64,000 bases of DNA from positions 186,001 to 250,000 of the forward strand of contig JAPXFQ010001710.1 in assembly GCA_028564705.1 (NCBI GenBank), in the 5' to 3' direction. The first letter of the stretch is position 1. Every line of letters starts with the position of its first letter. A program made the position numbers and the translations under genes. This stretch comes from Apricaphanius iberus (taxonomy: Eukaryota > Chordata > Actinopteri > Cyprinodontiformes > Aphaniidae). The notes below the pieces were generated by a model, which made no database searches, had not been told where the DNA came from, and worked only from the letters and a program-made list of their open reading frames with translations. Positions 33,422 to 46,310 of the stretch are shown here, one piece after another.

Positions 33422-36400
33422 GATTGTGAAACTATACAAAGTGTACAGTAAACCTAATGTGGCCACTGTCACATAACCAATGCTTTAAATAATTTAGATG
33501 CTAGAATATTTAGAAGCTTTTAATTATGCTGCTGCATCACATCATTAACTGAAAATAGCAATGGAAGTTAAACAAGGCAGGATAATCTGAGCTCTAAACT
33601 CAGTAATTGGTCAGCTTTGCAAGGGACTTTGGAAAAAAAAGTTGCAGTGTGTTTCAAATAAAATTTCCTAAACTGTTTTTTTAATCAGTTTACATTAATT
33701 TTTTTGTTACATTACATTGTTTGCATGTGTTGTCAGTAAACACATCTCAACAGTAACCTCTGCTGATCATCTCAGCACATAAAGCTGTTCCCTTCAGCGT
33801 CCTCATGGCTGAAAAGACAATCGTTGTCCTACTGCGAAACGTAGAACGTTCTGGAAGCACGATACCAGTGTTATTGCAGCGCCTCAGCGCTTCATCAATA
33901 AGTGCACCTTTAAGCCTCTCACTGTGACGCAACACACAGAGTGCTTAATATAAATATACTCCCGCAGGAGGAAGCCACTGCGTCGAAAAAACACCTATTA
34001 GGTGCGGCCGGCTGCTCTGCTCATATATTCTGCTTTCGGCTTCAAAAGGCAGAAACTTATGGAAAATGGTCACTCAGCCGTTTATTCATCTTACCACATC
34101 AGTATTAAAACTGGAACATCATCTTTGCTATTCTTTAAGTCAGAGGAAATAAACGCGGCGATTCTGGACGCCTCTATTCACAAATGCTACAACAAATACT
34201 TCAACTCTGCTTCACTTAATTCAGTGAATTACTCGGCCATTCTGGGAGAAACTCAACGCCTCTATTCACTAGGTGGCAAACAATAGCAGGTCCATTCACT
34301 GCTAGTCTTGACTGGCTCATCATAGCCAGTCTTTGAACTACGTGCACTTCAAACCTTGGCACAAAAGTGTCTAGATGCGGTCTAGACAGAAACTCAACTG
34401 GCTCTCCATTGGAGCTACATAATAGCATTGGCGTATTAGCATCAGTGTTAGCGCTAATGGCAACCAATGCCTAAATAGACCCAAACTCAGCATGCTAAAC
34501 ATTAGTTCCGCCTCACGGAACATTGATTAAGCAAAAAAAATCTTCCAGACACAGCGTTCAATAAGGAAAAAAATATTCACAGCTTTCACCAGCTGAGAAC
34601 GAAACACTTATAAATGGGTCATCCCAAAGGCTTTCAATTTCCCAGCCAAAATCAGACCAGAAAGCTACTCTTTCAGCTCCATGGAAGCAAAATATAGCTC
34701 TATTTCGCTTTCTGCAGCAGGAAGTATTTATTTTATTATGTATTTTGTGTTTTTTTTATTGATTGTATTTATTTATGTGTTTTATTCCTTACTCTTTATT
34801 CGTCTCCAACTCTCTGACTGTGCACAGATGAAGCAAGCGTCTTCATGTGTTTTGCCAGCTCTGAGCTCTAATTGGTTAGCAACTCATTAAACTCAAATTA
34901 AAATATATAATCTTTCCATAATGCTAAGTACTGTAAGACACCAAGAAATGATTTGTTGAAAGGAAATTAAAGTTAATTTTGGGACGAGTTGGCAGGAAGT
35001 GACATCGTTTAAAGGTTACTTCCTTTGGTGATTCAGGAAGTACAATTATGGCCGTTCCAACCAATTTTACGAAATTGTTAGGATTTATGTTTACAATGGG
35101 CCGGCAACTTCAATTGGAGACATTAATAAGACCCTTATGGATTGAAGCTTTTATCGCATTGGAACATTGCAACTCGAAATGTGCACAGTAAGTACAATTC
35201 TTCTCACTAGTGGTGAGAAAGTGTGGTCCATTCTCTTGTTTTTCATGAATTTCATAGCTCAGCTTTTCGTAAGACTTCCCCAAAAGGAAGCAATTTTATT
35301 TGGGTACCCAAAAAGGAACACATTTTAAAATTTATGGCCATTTTTCTTAGAATTTTATGGTGGACCTTTTGAATAGTCTGATGGTAGAAACTCCCGGCTA
35401 CAGATGGATCACACCTGTCTAAAATCAGCTAGCTATTTCTATCAATATTCAACCTGCAGGAAACTGGAGAAAAGGCTAAGCCAATCGCGCTTTAACACGC
35501 TTTGTGTGTGGGCTTTCAAAGCCCCACCACACAGATACACCATGATGAGCGCTGCATTCTCCTGTGTAAAAACAGACAAGAATCATCGCCAGGCCACCAG
35601 ACAACTTTATTTCAGAGAAGACAGCTACCAAAAAATACACATCCTAAAGTTTCAACCATGAGACTGCTAGAGACTAATTAAATTAATTGAATATTAAAGA
35701 AGGAATCAAAACTCATCCATTGTTGGGAAAATGTATATAGTTAAATGCAGGTGAAGGTTCTTGAATTTCCTGGAGGGGTCAGGCAGGCCAAGCATCGTCC
35801 TACGCAAAATCTACAGCGGTCCAACGGCCAGACAGAGAGGCTGCTCCTCCTGGGTCTATGCCATTTGGCTGTTTGATCTGACCTAAAGATCCCTGTTTCC
35901 TGCAGACAACCCACGTTGAAGGTGCCAAAAAATTTTGTCGGAATAAACATTTTAAATAAAGAAGTGAGAAAGATTCCTTTTTTTTCTTGTAGGTTTAATT
36001 TGAACTTCTTTATACAAGCAAGGAGCAACAGCATTACAGAGTGTTTGCAAAAGCTGAATCCTGCGTTCCACCAACTGACTGACTTCTTTATAGATTCAGA
36101 CAACCTTGCTATTGTTTTTACCTTATCAGTAAATATTTCTCTCAAAGTTCGCTTTGTAAGTTTATGCATGCATGATTCTTAATTTCAAGTGAGTCTGTTT
36201 CATTTGAACGCTCCGTGTTGGAGTTTCTGTGCTGTGTTTGTGTTTTTAATTACGGGTAAACTGTGAGCTTTTTTTGTATAATTGTGTTAGAATAGTTATT
36301 GTTTAATAGACAAGCAGTGTTTGGGTTGATTGCATGTTACTGTCACTCGACCGTGGGTTTTAACAGTGTCACGGCGTCCCTCCTGAGTGGCATCTACGCA

Positions 36401-36962
36401 TGCATGCGTGATCCGACGTAGGTGCCTACGAAGCACCCGTGACGTGCCTAAGCGACGTCAATGCTGTTCGCCATATTGCTCAGGTATACCGTTAGTCTTG
36501 ACAGAACTGCTTGGTATGAGTAGTGTTTTTATTTCAGTTGTGTTTTTAGAATAAATTAGTTAAATTGAATCAAATCTCTTGTTTCTTATATTCTAATTGT
36601 GTGTGTATGTGTGAATTATTGCAAAGAATTAATTTCCTTCAGATAAGGTCTTTCTGGTAATCACTAATAATTAGTAATTATAAGTGAGATTATTGGTTGA
36701 TAATTTTCTTTGAATAGAGATAAGATCTTGTTTCTAACCCAGAGGCTAGTGGTGCCCCGATTAAATTATTTAAATAATAATTAAACTATTAATTTACAAT
36801 TATTAGTTAATATTCTTAACATAATCAGATAGACCATAACTCAAATGTATACATTTTAATTGATAACTAAAAAATTCATGAAATTTAAAAGGGGCCTGCC
36901 ACGGTGTGCATTGTCACTACCAACCCCAATAAGAGCTTCTGTTGACAAATTCAGCAAGGGTT
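33422..36962. other. No gene recognised
   Basis: Mostly AT-rich. The frame at 33747-33935 (minus) and those around 34002-34286 have no recognised domain. 34980-35180 shows weak similarity to 42930-43110 (see findings). 36340-36480 is an unusually CpG-rich patch with a perfect palindrome ACGCATGCATGCGT (36396-36409). It is followed by AATAAA (36551-36556) and, near 36750, 'GGCTAGTGGTGCCCCG'. An old LTR is possible but not shown. Confidence 0.35.
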
Positions 36963-37160
36963 TTACCACATAGGACTGTGTATTACTGTATTGTATCATG
37001 TAGTACTGTGTAGTACTGTATTGTACAATGTAGTACTGCGTAGTACTGTATTGTGCTATGTAGTGCTGTTTTTTACCATGTAGTACTGTGTAGTACTGTA
37101 TTTTAACATTCAGTATTGTGTAGTACTGTATTTTACCATGTAGTACTGTATTTTTACTGA
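36963..37160. repeat. TAGTACTGTGTAGTACTGTA minisatellite
   Basis: Roughly six imperfect ~30-bp units built from TAGTACTGTGTAGTACTGTA and TTGTACCATG, giving a Tyr/Gln/Thr-rich open frame on the minus strand (36856-37218) that is a product of the repeat. Confidence 0.9.
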
Positions 37161-38697
37161 TGCAGCTGAAGGATTCTGTGCTTTTGTTTTGGCAAGCTAG
37201 CGCTGTAATAACATACACACAGGCAGGGAGGCAGAAACTATGTTAGAGGGAGAGACCGTTGGCTCTCTGTACCATCAAAATAAATGTACTAAAACTCCAA
37301 CTCAGACTTCATCATCCTTATCCTTGCCTATATCTCTATGGAATTCTCGAATATCAGTATAAATTTGTATAAATCTGAAAATTTCTTTGCATAAGTGAAC
37401 TTTTTTTTCTGCTGAGCTTACGTACAATTTTTTTTCTGCTGAGCTTAAGTACAATTTTAGTATCTGTGCAAAGATGTAAATGAGGCCTTAGTCTGAGCTA
37501 TACAGGGAAGCAGCTTGAATTGTGTTCTCTGAAACCAAAACAAGTAAACACATCATCCTTGCCTTCATTGTTACACTCTCAAGATGCCAGCATCTGCATT
37601 ATGGTATCCATTTAATTTTTGCTTGTACCTCTTGATGAACCGTGTACACACTTAATGGTGACGCGTTCTACATTTCCATAACAAACACGTAAGTCAGCTC
37701 AACATCAACCTGTAATGGTGAAAGCCAGTGTTGCCTTTTTTTTTGTCTGACTGTAAAACAGAAATAATTCAAACACAACATAACAATTCAAAACAAACAA
37801 TATCCATTCTGTACAAAAAAAAAGAAAAAAAAAGATATGGACAATTCTTGAAGAGTTGTTTTTCTCAGTGGAGTGTGACCTGTGATAAAAGGGGAACTCC
37901 AGTTAGAATAGATTAAATATATTACAAGAAAATAGCTGACAAAGTGATACATTCCGGCTGTGTTTTCTAAGGTAAAAATTAAAAAATCAAATGACGCTCA
38001 ATTGTGTTTGTTTTGTGCTATGAAAGGCATTCAATGGTAGTTCTCTGTGATGCTCTTTGTCTCAGCTTCTGCTGTATTTGTTTTGTTACATGGGAATACA
38101 TTACATATTCTCACTGCTGCAGCAACAGAATCCTTTGAATACTAGCTAGGCAAGGAGCTGTCGGACTTGATCAAATATTGCCCTCCAGTTGTTTCTTTAT
38201 ATAAGCCAGGATTTTATATCTGATTCTCTCCATGTTAAAAAGAAATCCCCAGAAAGAGAATAAGTAGTGTGAATGAGATGTGTGTGTGCATGTGTGTGTG
38301 GGTGTGTGTGTACGTATATGTTTGTGTAAAGCGTGAATGTTTGAATTTGCCCACAGCTGAACTCTATAACCTGAGTAATGTATATTTAATGTCCAGATTA
38401 ATTATGCCACTGAGCTTTATTGTTTAATAACCAAAACAGATTAAGTCGATTTCTCTAACTGCTGGTGGTTAAAATATCCAAAACAGGTTGATTCGGGTTT
38501 CATCTTAGTTCATCATGGTGAGAAGGTCTGACGAATCAGAGAAAATTGTTAGAGATTACAGCTGTTACATCACCTTCAAATGAAGCAGTGGAAAATTCAC
38601 ACAAATCCCTGGTTAGGTTTATTTTTACATCAAGCAGCATTGCATGCTCTCTGGAATATACATTTCACCCCATTTTACCTGATGCAAAATACTGGAT
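37161..38697. other. No gene recognised
   Basis: AT-rich. Contains a direct duplication 'TTTTTTTTCTGCTGAGCTTA' (about 37400-37450, twice in tandem) and a (GT)n stretch at 38279-38312. No coding signal. Confidence 0.5.
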
Positions 38698-39231
38698 GTC
38701 ACAGTACCTCGCAAAGGTATTCAGTATAAAACTTGTTTTTATTGCTTCACGTTGCAGGTATGAAACTCAAGGTGTTTTACTGGAAATGTAATGTGATAGA
38801 CCAATACAAAGTAACACATACTTGTAAAGTGGAATGTTGTACAGTTTTCAAAACTTTTTTTTTAAAATATTATAATCATTAGAATCCGTTACTGTCCATT
38901 TCACAGTATAAAACCAAATTTCTGTGAAGGCCTTAGAGGTTTTTCAAAAACATTAGCGAGCAAACAGCATTATGAAGTCCAGGGAACACATCAGAAATAT
39001 CAAGGAGGAAGTTGTAGAGAAGTTTAAAGTAGGGTGACAGAACTCCACCCCAAACTTTACAGATATTTTTCAGAAGTGTTATTTCAAATCTGAAAGACAA
39101 TGCCACAACTGAAACCTACCAAGACATGGTTAGCCACATAAAACAACAGGTAAGGAGAACAGGAGGTGATCGAAGAAGCAGCCAGAAATCACATGGGGTG
39201 CCGTATGGAAGTGCACCAATTTTAAATAGTA
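38698..39231 (+). mobile_element. Tc1-type DNA transposon, 5' half remnant
   Basis: Begins with 'CACAGTACCTCGCAAAGGTATTCAG'-like sequence (38699-38723), resembling the CAGTGCCTTGCAAAAGTATTCA end of a fish Tc1 family. At 38970-39180 a degraded transposase N-terminal helix-turn-helix region is readable in pieces: 'KSREHIRNIKEEVVEKFKVG', 'AT' and 'TYQDMVSHIK'. It breaks off at an (ATT)n run. No catalytic part and no right end were found. Confidence 0.55.

Positions 39232-39287
<56 letters not shown>
39232..39287 (+). repeat. (ATT)n microsatellite
   Basis: About 18 ATT units; reads as poly-Leu or poly-Asn in open frames that are artefacts. Confidence 0.97.
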
Positions 39288-39288
<1 letters not shown>

Positions 39289-41370
39289 ACCAGATAAAAC
39301 CCATTAAGAAGATGAGCTCTTTTACAAGGTTGACCTGGTCAAGGAATGACAACAATATGATACCACACATGATACAAACCCACAGAGCAGTTGGAACATA
39401 AAATCCCAACCACAAAGAGTTTGCAGTTGTAACACAACATAATCTGAATAATTTAAAGGAGGGTAATCCTTCTGAAAGGTCCCATGCATGCAATTACAAT
39501 TTAGATTCGACTGGAATAGGGTATATAGTTCTTTCAGCATACAGTCCACTTATGTTAGGGTTGGATTTAGGTTAGACAAATGGTATTAGTAGTTTACTCT
39601 AAAACTAAAAGACATCAATAGACTCTTTGTACTCTCCATAGGACTTCCCACTCGTTTATCTTCTCCGTCAGATCCTTTAGAAGACAAGTGCAATTTAATC
39701 AGTATAAAAAGAGATTCCAAACTCGTCCTATTAACGCTCTTTGGTAGCTTTGCCATAATTTGCCAGAGATGGTAATAACTTAAGCTGACACCAAGAATCG
39801 TCTAATCAACTGGCAGTTTGATCAAGCCAAACAATTTTGACCTTTTGCCTGATTTTAAAACAATTTTTTTAGAGCAGACTCTTGGTCAAGGAAACTGTTT
39901 CTTTGCCCGTTCAGATGTAGGAAGTGCTGAGCTCCCAATCCATTTTGCCCATCTGTCTTTAATTGCTTTCTGTGCACCGGTGTTCACTTGTGACTCAGAT
40001 GAAAACAGAATCAAAACATAAGCCAAGCTTTCACAATAAACTGCATAACTGGTCAGTGTGCTCCGGCCCTGCAGCTTCTGCAAACTCAATGCCGTTTGGC
40101 TGTTCAACACCTGTTTCAGTGGTTGGAACATGTAACCTTTAATCAGTTTCCTGTAGTTCCAGTATCTTCTATCTGTGTTTCCTGGCAGCGTTGGAACTTT
40201 GTCCAAACTGGAATTTCAATAGGACCCCTCCAATACGGGCTCTATCACAGGATTTACTGGGTTAATAAAGGTAACACAATGTCCTGGGAACACATCACCT
40301 GAAACATGCACAGATTTCTCATTTGTGTCATGTATCAGGTTTACACAACTTTTATTTTTAAGGAATCTGGAAAACTGGCTCCTGGTTTGTGGGCTTTTAG
40401 TTCATATCAATTAAAAACCCATCCCAGTGTTGATACTGACAATTTTACTACTTTCACTTTACAATCTTTACATGTGTTTGGCTTTTGTTCTGAGGTTGAT
40501 ACAAATAGTAATCATTCTGGTATTTACAATGAAGAAAATATTTTAGTAACTCCAAAGAAAATAATTCTGACTAAATGTTAGACAGTGACAACATTCAATT
40601 TAAAAAATAATTTTATTAAAACTATTTCTGATGTTTTACCTAAACCTTTGAATAAATATTCCATTGTAGTTGAGTAGGAACTGTATCTACCGTACTTTTA
40701 AGGTTGCAAGTGGAGCTGGTTTTCTGTATCAGCTTAAATGTACAGTCCTTCAGCTCTATGGTCACGATACAACAGAGGAATGTTGACACGTGTCGCAGAC
40801 AGACATTTTCCCTGCAGCTTTCTGGAACGAAATGCATTCAGTTCCCTACGATTGCTGAATAGCCGTCAGGGAACCAAGCAGCATTTCATGTATTCCACTG
40901 ATTGTACTTCTGTACTTTGACTTGTGGTCTCCTTGTTATCTAAGTGACCTCTGGAGAATTTCACTACATTAAAACTGACGTCAATGTGATGTACACTGCA
41001 GGGCTTTCACAAATAAACCAGACGCCAAATGGCAGCTTTATTCATGAGTCACATCTACAGTGTTTTAGCGAGGCACAGTAGGCTCACATAAGCATGAGAT
41101 TTCTATGCCAACAGGCTTTCAAAAGGAAATGTGAAAATGCTCAAAGGGTCTTTTAGTTTAGCTGAAGCACTCATCTGTTTCCCAGAAGGGACATGGTTAG
41201 TTTTTGCTTTACTAGGTGCGTAAAACCTACAAAATATTCTATAGTTAAACAGATTGTTTTAGGTCACTGTCATTACTCTTGATTAAATGGACAATAATTT
41301 CAATTTTGTGCACGTGCACTATGTGAACAATAAATACATATTAAAGAATTGTGTACAATGCTGTAGAACA
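39288..41370. other. No gene recognised
   Basis: Several moderately long frames (39886-40206 minus, 40306-40581 plus) without recognised domains. This could be an old, unrecognised repeat. No splice-linked coding pattern was found. Confidence 0.35.
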
Positions 41371-41445
41371 CAGGTGTCAAACTCAAGGCCCGGAGGCCAA
41401 ATCTGGCCCGCCATACTCATTTATGTGGCCCTCTAAACCCTAGAG
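41371..41445 (+). mobile_element. hAT-like terminal fragment
   Basis: 'CAGGTGTCAAACTCAAGGCC' followed by 'CGGAGGCCAAATCTGGCCCG' is a sequence widely found at ends of hAT-derived repeats in vertebrates. The partner end was not found, so this is a terminal scrap. Confidence 0.5.
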
Positions 41446-43885
41446 GTACATATAAATAAAATCTTTAAGGCCTATTGATGTGCAAAAAAAACCCTGATTT
41501 TATTAGTCAAATCAAGTCAGTGTTTATTTATATAGTTCTAATCATATAATGATAGTTTGTTCATTATTGCTAAATTTTAAGAAATACTTCTCAAATCCAG
41601 AGATAGATATTTGTAAATTTGTAATTATTTGTTAGTTTAATAGTTTTATCCTTTTATCCTTTTTCTGCCACAACCCGCCCTTTAAGGACTTTCAGGATCT
41701 TTATCTGTCTGAGGCAAGAAATCCAAACCTCATGAAAATAACCTCTACAGCAAATCCGCTTGAAATTAAATAATGCCCAAGTGCTTACTAATCTCAGTTC
41801 CATGTGGACTAGGAGGAGGTTGTGAGACTGTGCGTTCAAGTCACAGCAGATAAACTGTTCATATTTTAAGTGCAATCATTTAATTTCATTATTTATATGT
41901 AATTACTGGAGTTATAGTCAGTGGCTTTTGTCTCTGTGGAGAAAACATTATGTTATTGATCTGCGTCATGAGTGATAGCACAATGTAGATTCATGTTCAG
42001 CTTCTTGGATTTTAATATTAGTGTAAAATTAATGACATTTTAATACTATTGAATATTAATAACATTCTTGCAATTTCCAGCCAAAATATTTTTTAAACGC
42101 ATACCCGGATTAAAATGAGAGCTGTTCATGAACCATTTGGAGTAGAGACATGGCTGAGATCTCTTTGGAAAGAAAACACTCTGAAATTAGTCACAGAACA
42201 GTGAAAAGTGCAATTGTTGCCCAGTTATATAATTTTTAATACAGGAAAAGATAATATTTTGTGTCCGCTTATTAAAATGTATAAAATATATGGTTAAATA
42301 ATAGTTTTGGAATTGTGTGGTGACCCTAAAAACATTGTGGGTCTAAAGTCTGATTTATTACCTTTATCCACAAAAGAAATTACAGTAATTAACCAAAAAA
42401 TAAGCATTTTACATCACATCATACATAATCAACTAAAGGTCAAAGGTGCCCCAAAAAAGGTTGAATCTGTGCCATATCTGCTATTTCCTTCTGATTACAA
42501 AAAATCCCAAAATTAGCACAGTCTTGTCTCAAACAAAGGTCCACGGCTTCCACAATGTTTTATGATAATAAAGTGTGTTTTGACACAGCACACAAAGGGT
42601 TACTTACTGTGCATAATGCTGCGTGATTCTTTCTTTTTTTTTTTGGAATAGCTTCTTTACATCGGCCATTTCCCATGGCGAAGATAAAGTCCGACCCCTC
42701 GAGTGACCTATTGCCGTTTTCAGGATTCCATTAACTCTTCAATGTGTCAACCATCAGAACTCTGCGCGGTGATTGCTTCAAACAAATATGTGTTTTTTCT
42801 TCAAACTGACGTTTACAAATTTTTGTTTTTGTTGAAAATGTGAGAAAGTAGAAGGTACAATCCATTTCCTACGGGGTCAAGTAAGCTGTCAATTAAAAGG
42901 TTACACTTTTAAGCTTACATTGAGAAAATAATTTAAATCGGAAGTGCATTGGCGGACGTAAAATCACGGGTCAACAGTCACTTCCTGTGATGAATAAGGC
43001 AATCTCAGATTTTGAGCAGAGCACTTTAGGCTGTTATTTTACAATTTGTATGGATTTATTTTTGCTGTGGACCAACAACTTTGATGTAGGACTTTGATCG
43101 GACGCTTATGGATCTAAAAAGACAGTTTTTTGATCGAGAGGAAGGGGTTTTATTATGAAAACCGGACTTGTCACCCGGGCTTTCCACTGGACCCGTCAGC
43201 AGCATGTTACAGGAGCAGCACGTTTTACTTGCGTATTCTGCTGCTTGGCCCTTTCCATGGGGGGCATCAGCAGCACGTAGCAGCAGGGAAGCAACTGTCA
43301 CCGAGAGAGCCCGAAAACATGTGAGATCAGCAAAATTATGCGTGGTTTCATCAGTCAACGCAACAACAATCAGGAAAAAGACTACAACATGGCTCCAAAA
43401 GGTCTGTGTTTTATGTTCTGTCCGTTTTACATTTGCCAATAAGTTTATGTTATGTCAGGGAATATATAAAATCCCTCAACGTGCAAAAGAATAATGTTAG
43501 TGGCGATCCGAGGTAGTGTAGACCCTCCCGCGACCTACTGACTTCTCGCGGGGCCGCACAGGTAGTAAAGTAAAGCTACCGGAAAGAAGCACCTTTGTTT
43601 TATTTTGAAAATTTCTAGATGGCGAGCAGTCTGATTTCCTGTCTTCCCCTATCAAAAATGTTGAAATTTACACATTACACATGCATAGCGCGTAGAAAAT
43701 AGGATTGCCGTGTATATTTAGAAAAGTGCTGCGATATGACGTTCCTGTGAGAGGGAGATAGTTGTTTAGACAGTAGCAGCATTCAACTACCAATCTTTCA
43801 GTGGGCCCTTGGGCAGGCCCTAGGAACGCTAAGGGGTTAATATTTTAAAAATGAATGTATAAAACTGGATGTATGCAAAAGGAGA
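41446..43885. other. No gene recognised
   Basis: AT-rich to 42.9 kb, then a GC-richer block at 42930-43560 with overlapping frames on both strands (43056-43439 minus, 43168-43494 plus), neither with a known domain. Its left part weakly resembles 34980-35180, so it may be a repeat. Confidence 0.35.
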
Positions 43886-44500
43886 TACAACCCCAAATCA
43901 GAAAAAGTTTGGATGGAATGCTAAATTAAAATCAATCTGAAAAAAAGTACTTTGTTAAATTATCTTTGACTTGTATTACAACAGCACATTACTTAATGTG
44001 TTCCTCATTAATTTTATTGTTTTGGTTTTTTTATATGTTTCAAAATAAACAAGTATTCTGAATTTGGTTCTTGCAACATAAAAAAAAAAGTTGCAACAGC
44101 AAAGCATGTATCACTTTATAATGTTTCCATGCTGTTTCAAAACACTTAAAATATTTTTAGGGCTGAAGACACCAAATGATTAAGGTGTAATTTTTCCCCA
44201 TTCTTTGTGCAACACGTCTCAAGGTGGGCAACAGTATGGGGTCTTCATTATCACATTTGTGCTTCAAAATGCGCCACATATGTTCTATTGGAGATTGGTC
44301 AGAACTGCATGCAACTATACTGTACCTGTACCCTCTTCCTCCATAGCCGGATGTCTTATTGAAGGCAGCCTATGTGCTCCAAAATTTCTCAGTACGTATC
44401 AACATAAATGGTGCAATCACAGAAGTGCAAGTTACATTTGCCAAGGGCACTGACACAACCCCATACCATGACAGACCCTAGCTTCCGGACTTGTTGATGG
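43886..44500 (-). mobile_element. Tc1/mariner-type transposon remnant (transposase C-terminal half)
   Basis: A cut-and-paste DDE transposase remnant. On the minus strand near 44480-44390: 'MVWGCVSALGKCNLHFCDCT', corresponding to the block before the second catalytic Asp. After a deletion, near 44305-44235: 'DQSPIEHMWRILKHKCDNED', whose SPIEHxW contains the third catalytic Glu. Then 'LRRVAQRMGKNYTLI' in the same frame. The second catalytic Asp region appears deleted. The left end 'ACAACCCCAAATCAG' (43887) may be the terminus. The identification is by motif. Confidence 0.6.
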
Positions 44501-44504
44501 TAAC

Positions 44505-44700
44505 GGTCAGTAAGTTTACATGCAGCGGGAGACATTCGAATTATTGCCTTACTCCGACTGAAATCAGTCTTTTAAAATGCATGTATACACCTTAGTCCAG
44601 CTGGAATCGAACCGAACTGGAGTTTTAGAAGCTCGGCTTCTCTAGCTGGATAATTTGATTGAGAATCGGACTACTTCACAACCAGCCTCAGGTTACAGCT
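44505..44700. mobile_element. Candidate DNA-transposon end
   Basis: 'CAGTAAGTTTACATGCAGCG', 'ATTCGAATTATTGCCTTACT' and a second 'AAAATGCATGTATACACCTTA' form a pattern common in fish non-autonomous DNA elements. The other end was not located. Confidence 0.35.
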
Positions 44701-45744
44701 CTGACTTTATGCCAAATATAATTGAAAAATAAAACAGAATGGTTGTACAACTATAAATGTTAACTGTACCACGTTATTAGTCTATGCTCAATAAATCATT
44801 AGTAACATTAAATATAAAGCAATAAACCAAAGTATATCAGTAGAAGTAACCTGAAGTCTTTATGATAGTATTAAACAGGCCGGTTTACTAAAACAGTAGA
44901 ATAAAATTCGGAAATTATGATTTATAGATTTGATGTGCCATCCCAAAAATTGGTCCTATTTTATCTTTTAATGGACTAGCTAGCTCTTGAATGCTGCTTT
45001 TGTACCAAATCCTAATTACAATCACCTGTTTGCATAACGTTCTTCAAAACACATCATTTATTCAGTTTACCTTATTGCTAGCCCTAAATTGCTCCTTTTT
45101 TTAATGTGTTGCAGGTGTGAATGACAGGAAAGAATGGATTAAAACATAAAAATTATGTTGACCAGACAAAACATGAACTATTTTGTGTTAATTTTGTCTT
45201 CAATGAAATACAAATGAAAGTAACTTCAGAACTCACTACTTTCGTTTGGGTTTGTACAACAAAAAGGTCTAGCTCGACTTCTGCTTCATACATACCAGTA
45301 TTTCTTTTGGGCTGCTTGGTGGCACAGTTGGTTGGATTTCTGTCTTACAGCAAGAAGCTCCTGGGGTATAAACAAGGTCTTCGGTGAATTTAGCATCTTC
45401 GCCTGGTGTAGCCATGAATTCTGTCTGGGTCTCTTCTTTCTAAACTAATGATTTGAAAATGTGGGAGTAGTTGTTTGTCCTGTGTGTCTATGTACTACCC
45501 TGTGACCAACCAATGACCTTTCTAGTAAGTACCTCACCTCTTGACAAAACAAAACAAAAAAAATTTCCCCGTTTTTTTCCCCACAAATATTTTAGATCAT
45601 TTCAAAAAAATTCCATCAGGCAAAGACAACTTGCTCAGTAAATACAAAAGGCATATATTGTGTTTTTTTATGTGCCAAGGGAAAAATGTATCCAAACCGA
45701 CCTGGCTCTGTGCAAAAAACTAAGGAGTTTAATTTAAAAAGGTA
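44701..45744. other. No gene recognised
   Basis: AT-rich; small frames at 45121-45387 and 45541-45723 have no recognised domain. Confidence 0.45.
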
Positions 45745-46310
45745 AGAAAAGGCACGTTTATTTGTAGAGCACAATTCATGCACAAGGCAATTCAAAATGC
45801 TTCACAGTTGCATGAATTAAGAAAACAGATAAACAGAAAAAAACAAAGAAAACAACAAAAACATCAACCTAAAGAATAATGAATTACAATAAAAAGCAAG
45901 AGTGCAGATAAAATACTTTCAATTGTCATATTTACGGGTAAAAATAACTGTTTTCAGCCTGGATTTAAATATTGTAAGAGTTGAGGCTTGTCTCACATCC
46001 TCATGAAGACTGTTCCATATTTTAGCTGCCTGAAACTGAAATGCAGCCTCACAGTGTTTTTTTTTTGTTAACTCTGGGAACCACCAGGAGACCCCTCCCT
46101 GAAGATCTCAGGCCCCGAGATGGTTGATCAGTCTCTAACATGTCAGAGATGTACTTTGGTGCCAAACCATGAAAAGACTTGTACACAAGCAGAACTGTTT
46201 TCAATTCTATTCTATGAGCGACAGGAAGCCAGTGCAGAGACCGGAGCACTGGACTAATATGGTCGTATAAACGCCTCAGGCAAATATTTATTGTATTCAT
46301 CTTCAAATAT
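45745..46310 (-). mobile_element. L2/CR1-type LINE 3' fragment
   Basis: On the minus strand 46306-46049 reads 'ISPVLRSLHWLPVAHRIELK' and 'VYKSFHGLAPKYISDMLE', the C-terminal LINE block. After a shift in a T-run (46060-46068) come 'AAFQFQAAKIWNSLHEDVRQ' and 'LKTVIF'. The 3' UTR end 'AAGCATTTTGAATTGCCTTG...CTCTACAAATAAACGTGCC' (45755-45800) differs from that of the L2 copies above, so this is another family. 5' truncated. Confidence 0.75.

Noticed and set aside
36856..37218. Tyr/Gln/Thr-rich 120-codon minus-strand frame
   Set aside because: Translation of the TAGTACTG minisatellite.
39116..39493. Frame with a long Asn (or Leu) run
   Set aside because: Caused by the (ATT)n microsatellite.
43056..43494. 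Overlapping frames on both strands (127 and 108 codons)
   Set aside because: Mutually exclusive, no recognised domain, and the region resembles another repeat-like stretch at 35 kb.
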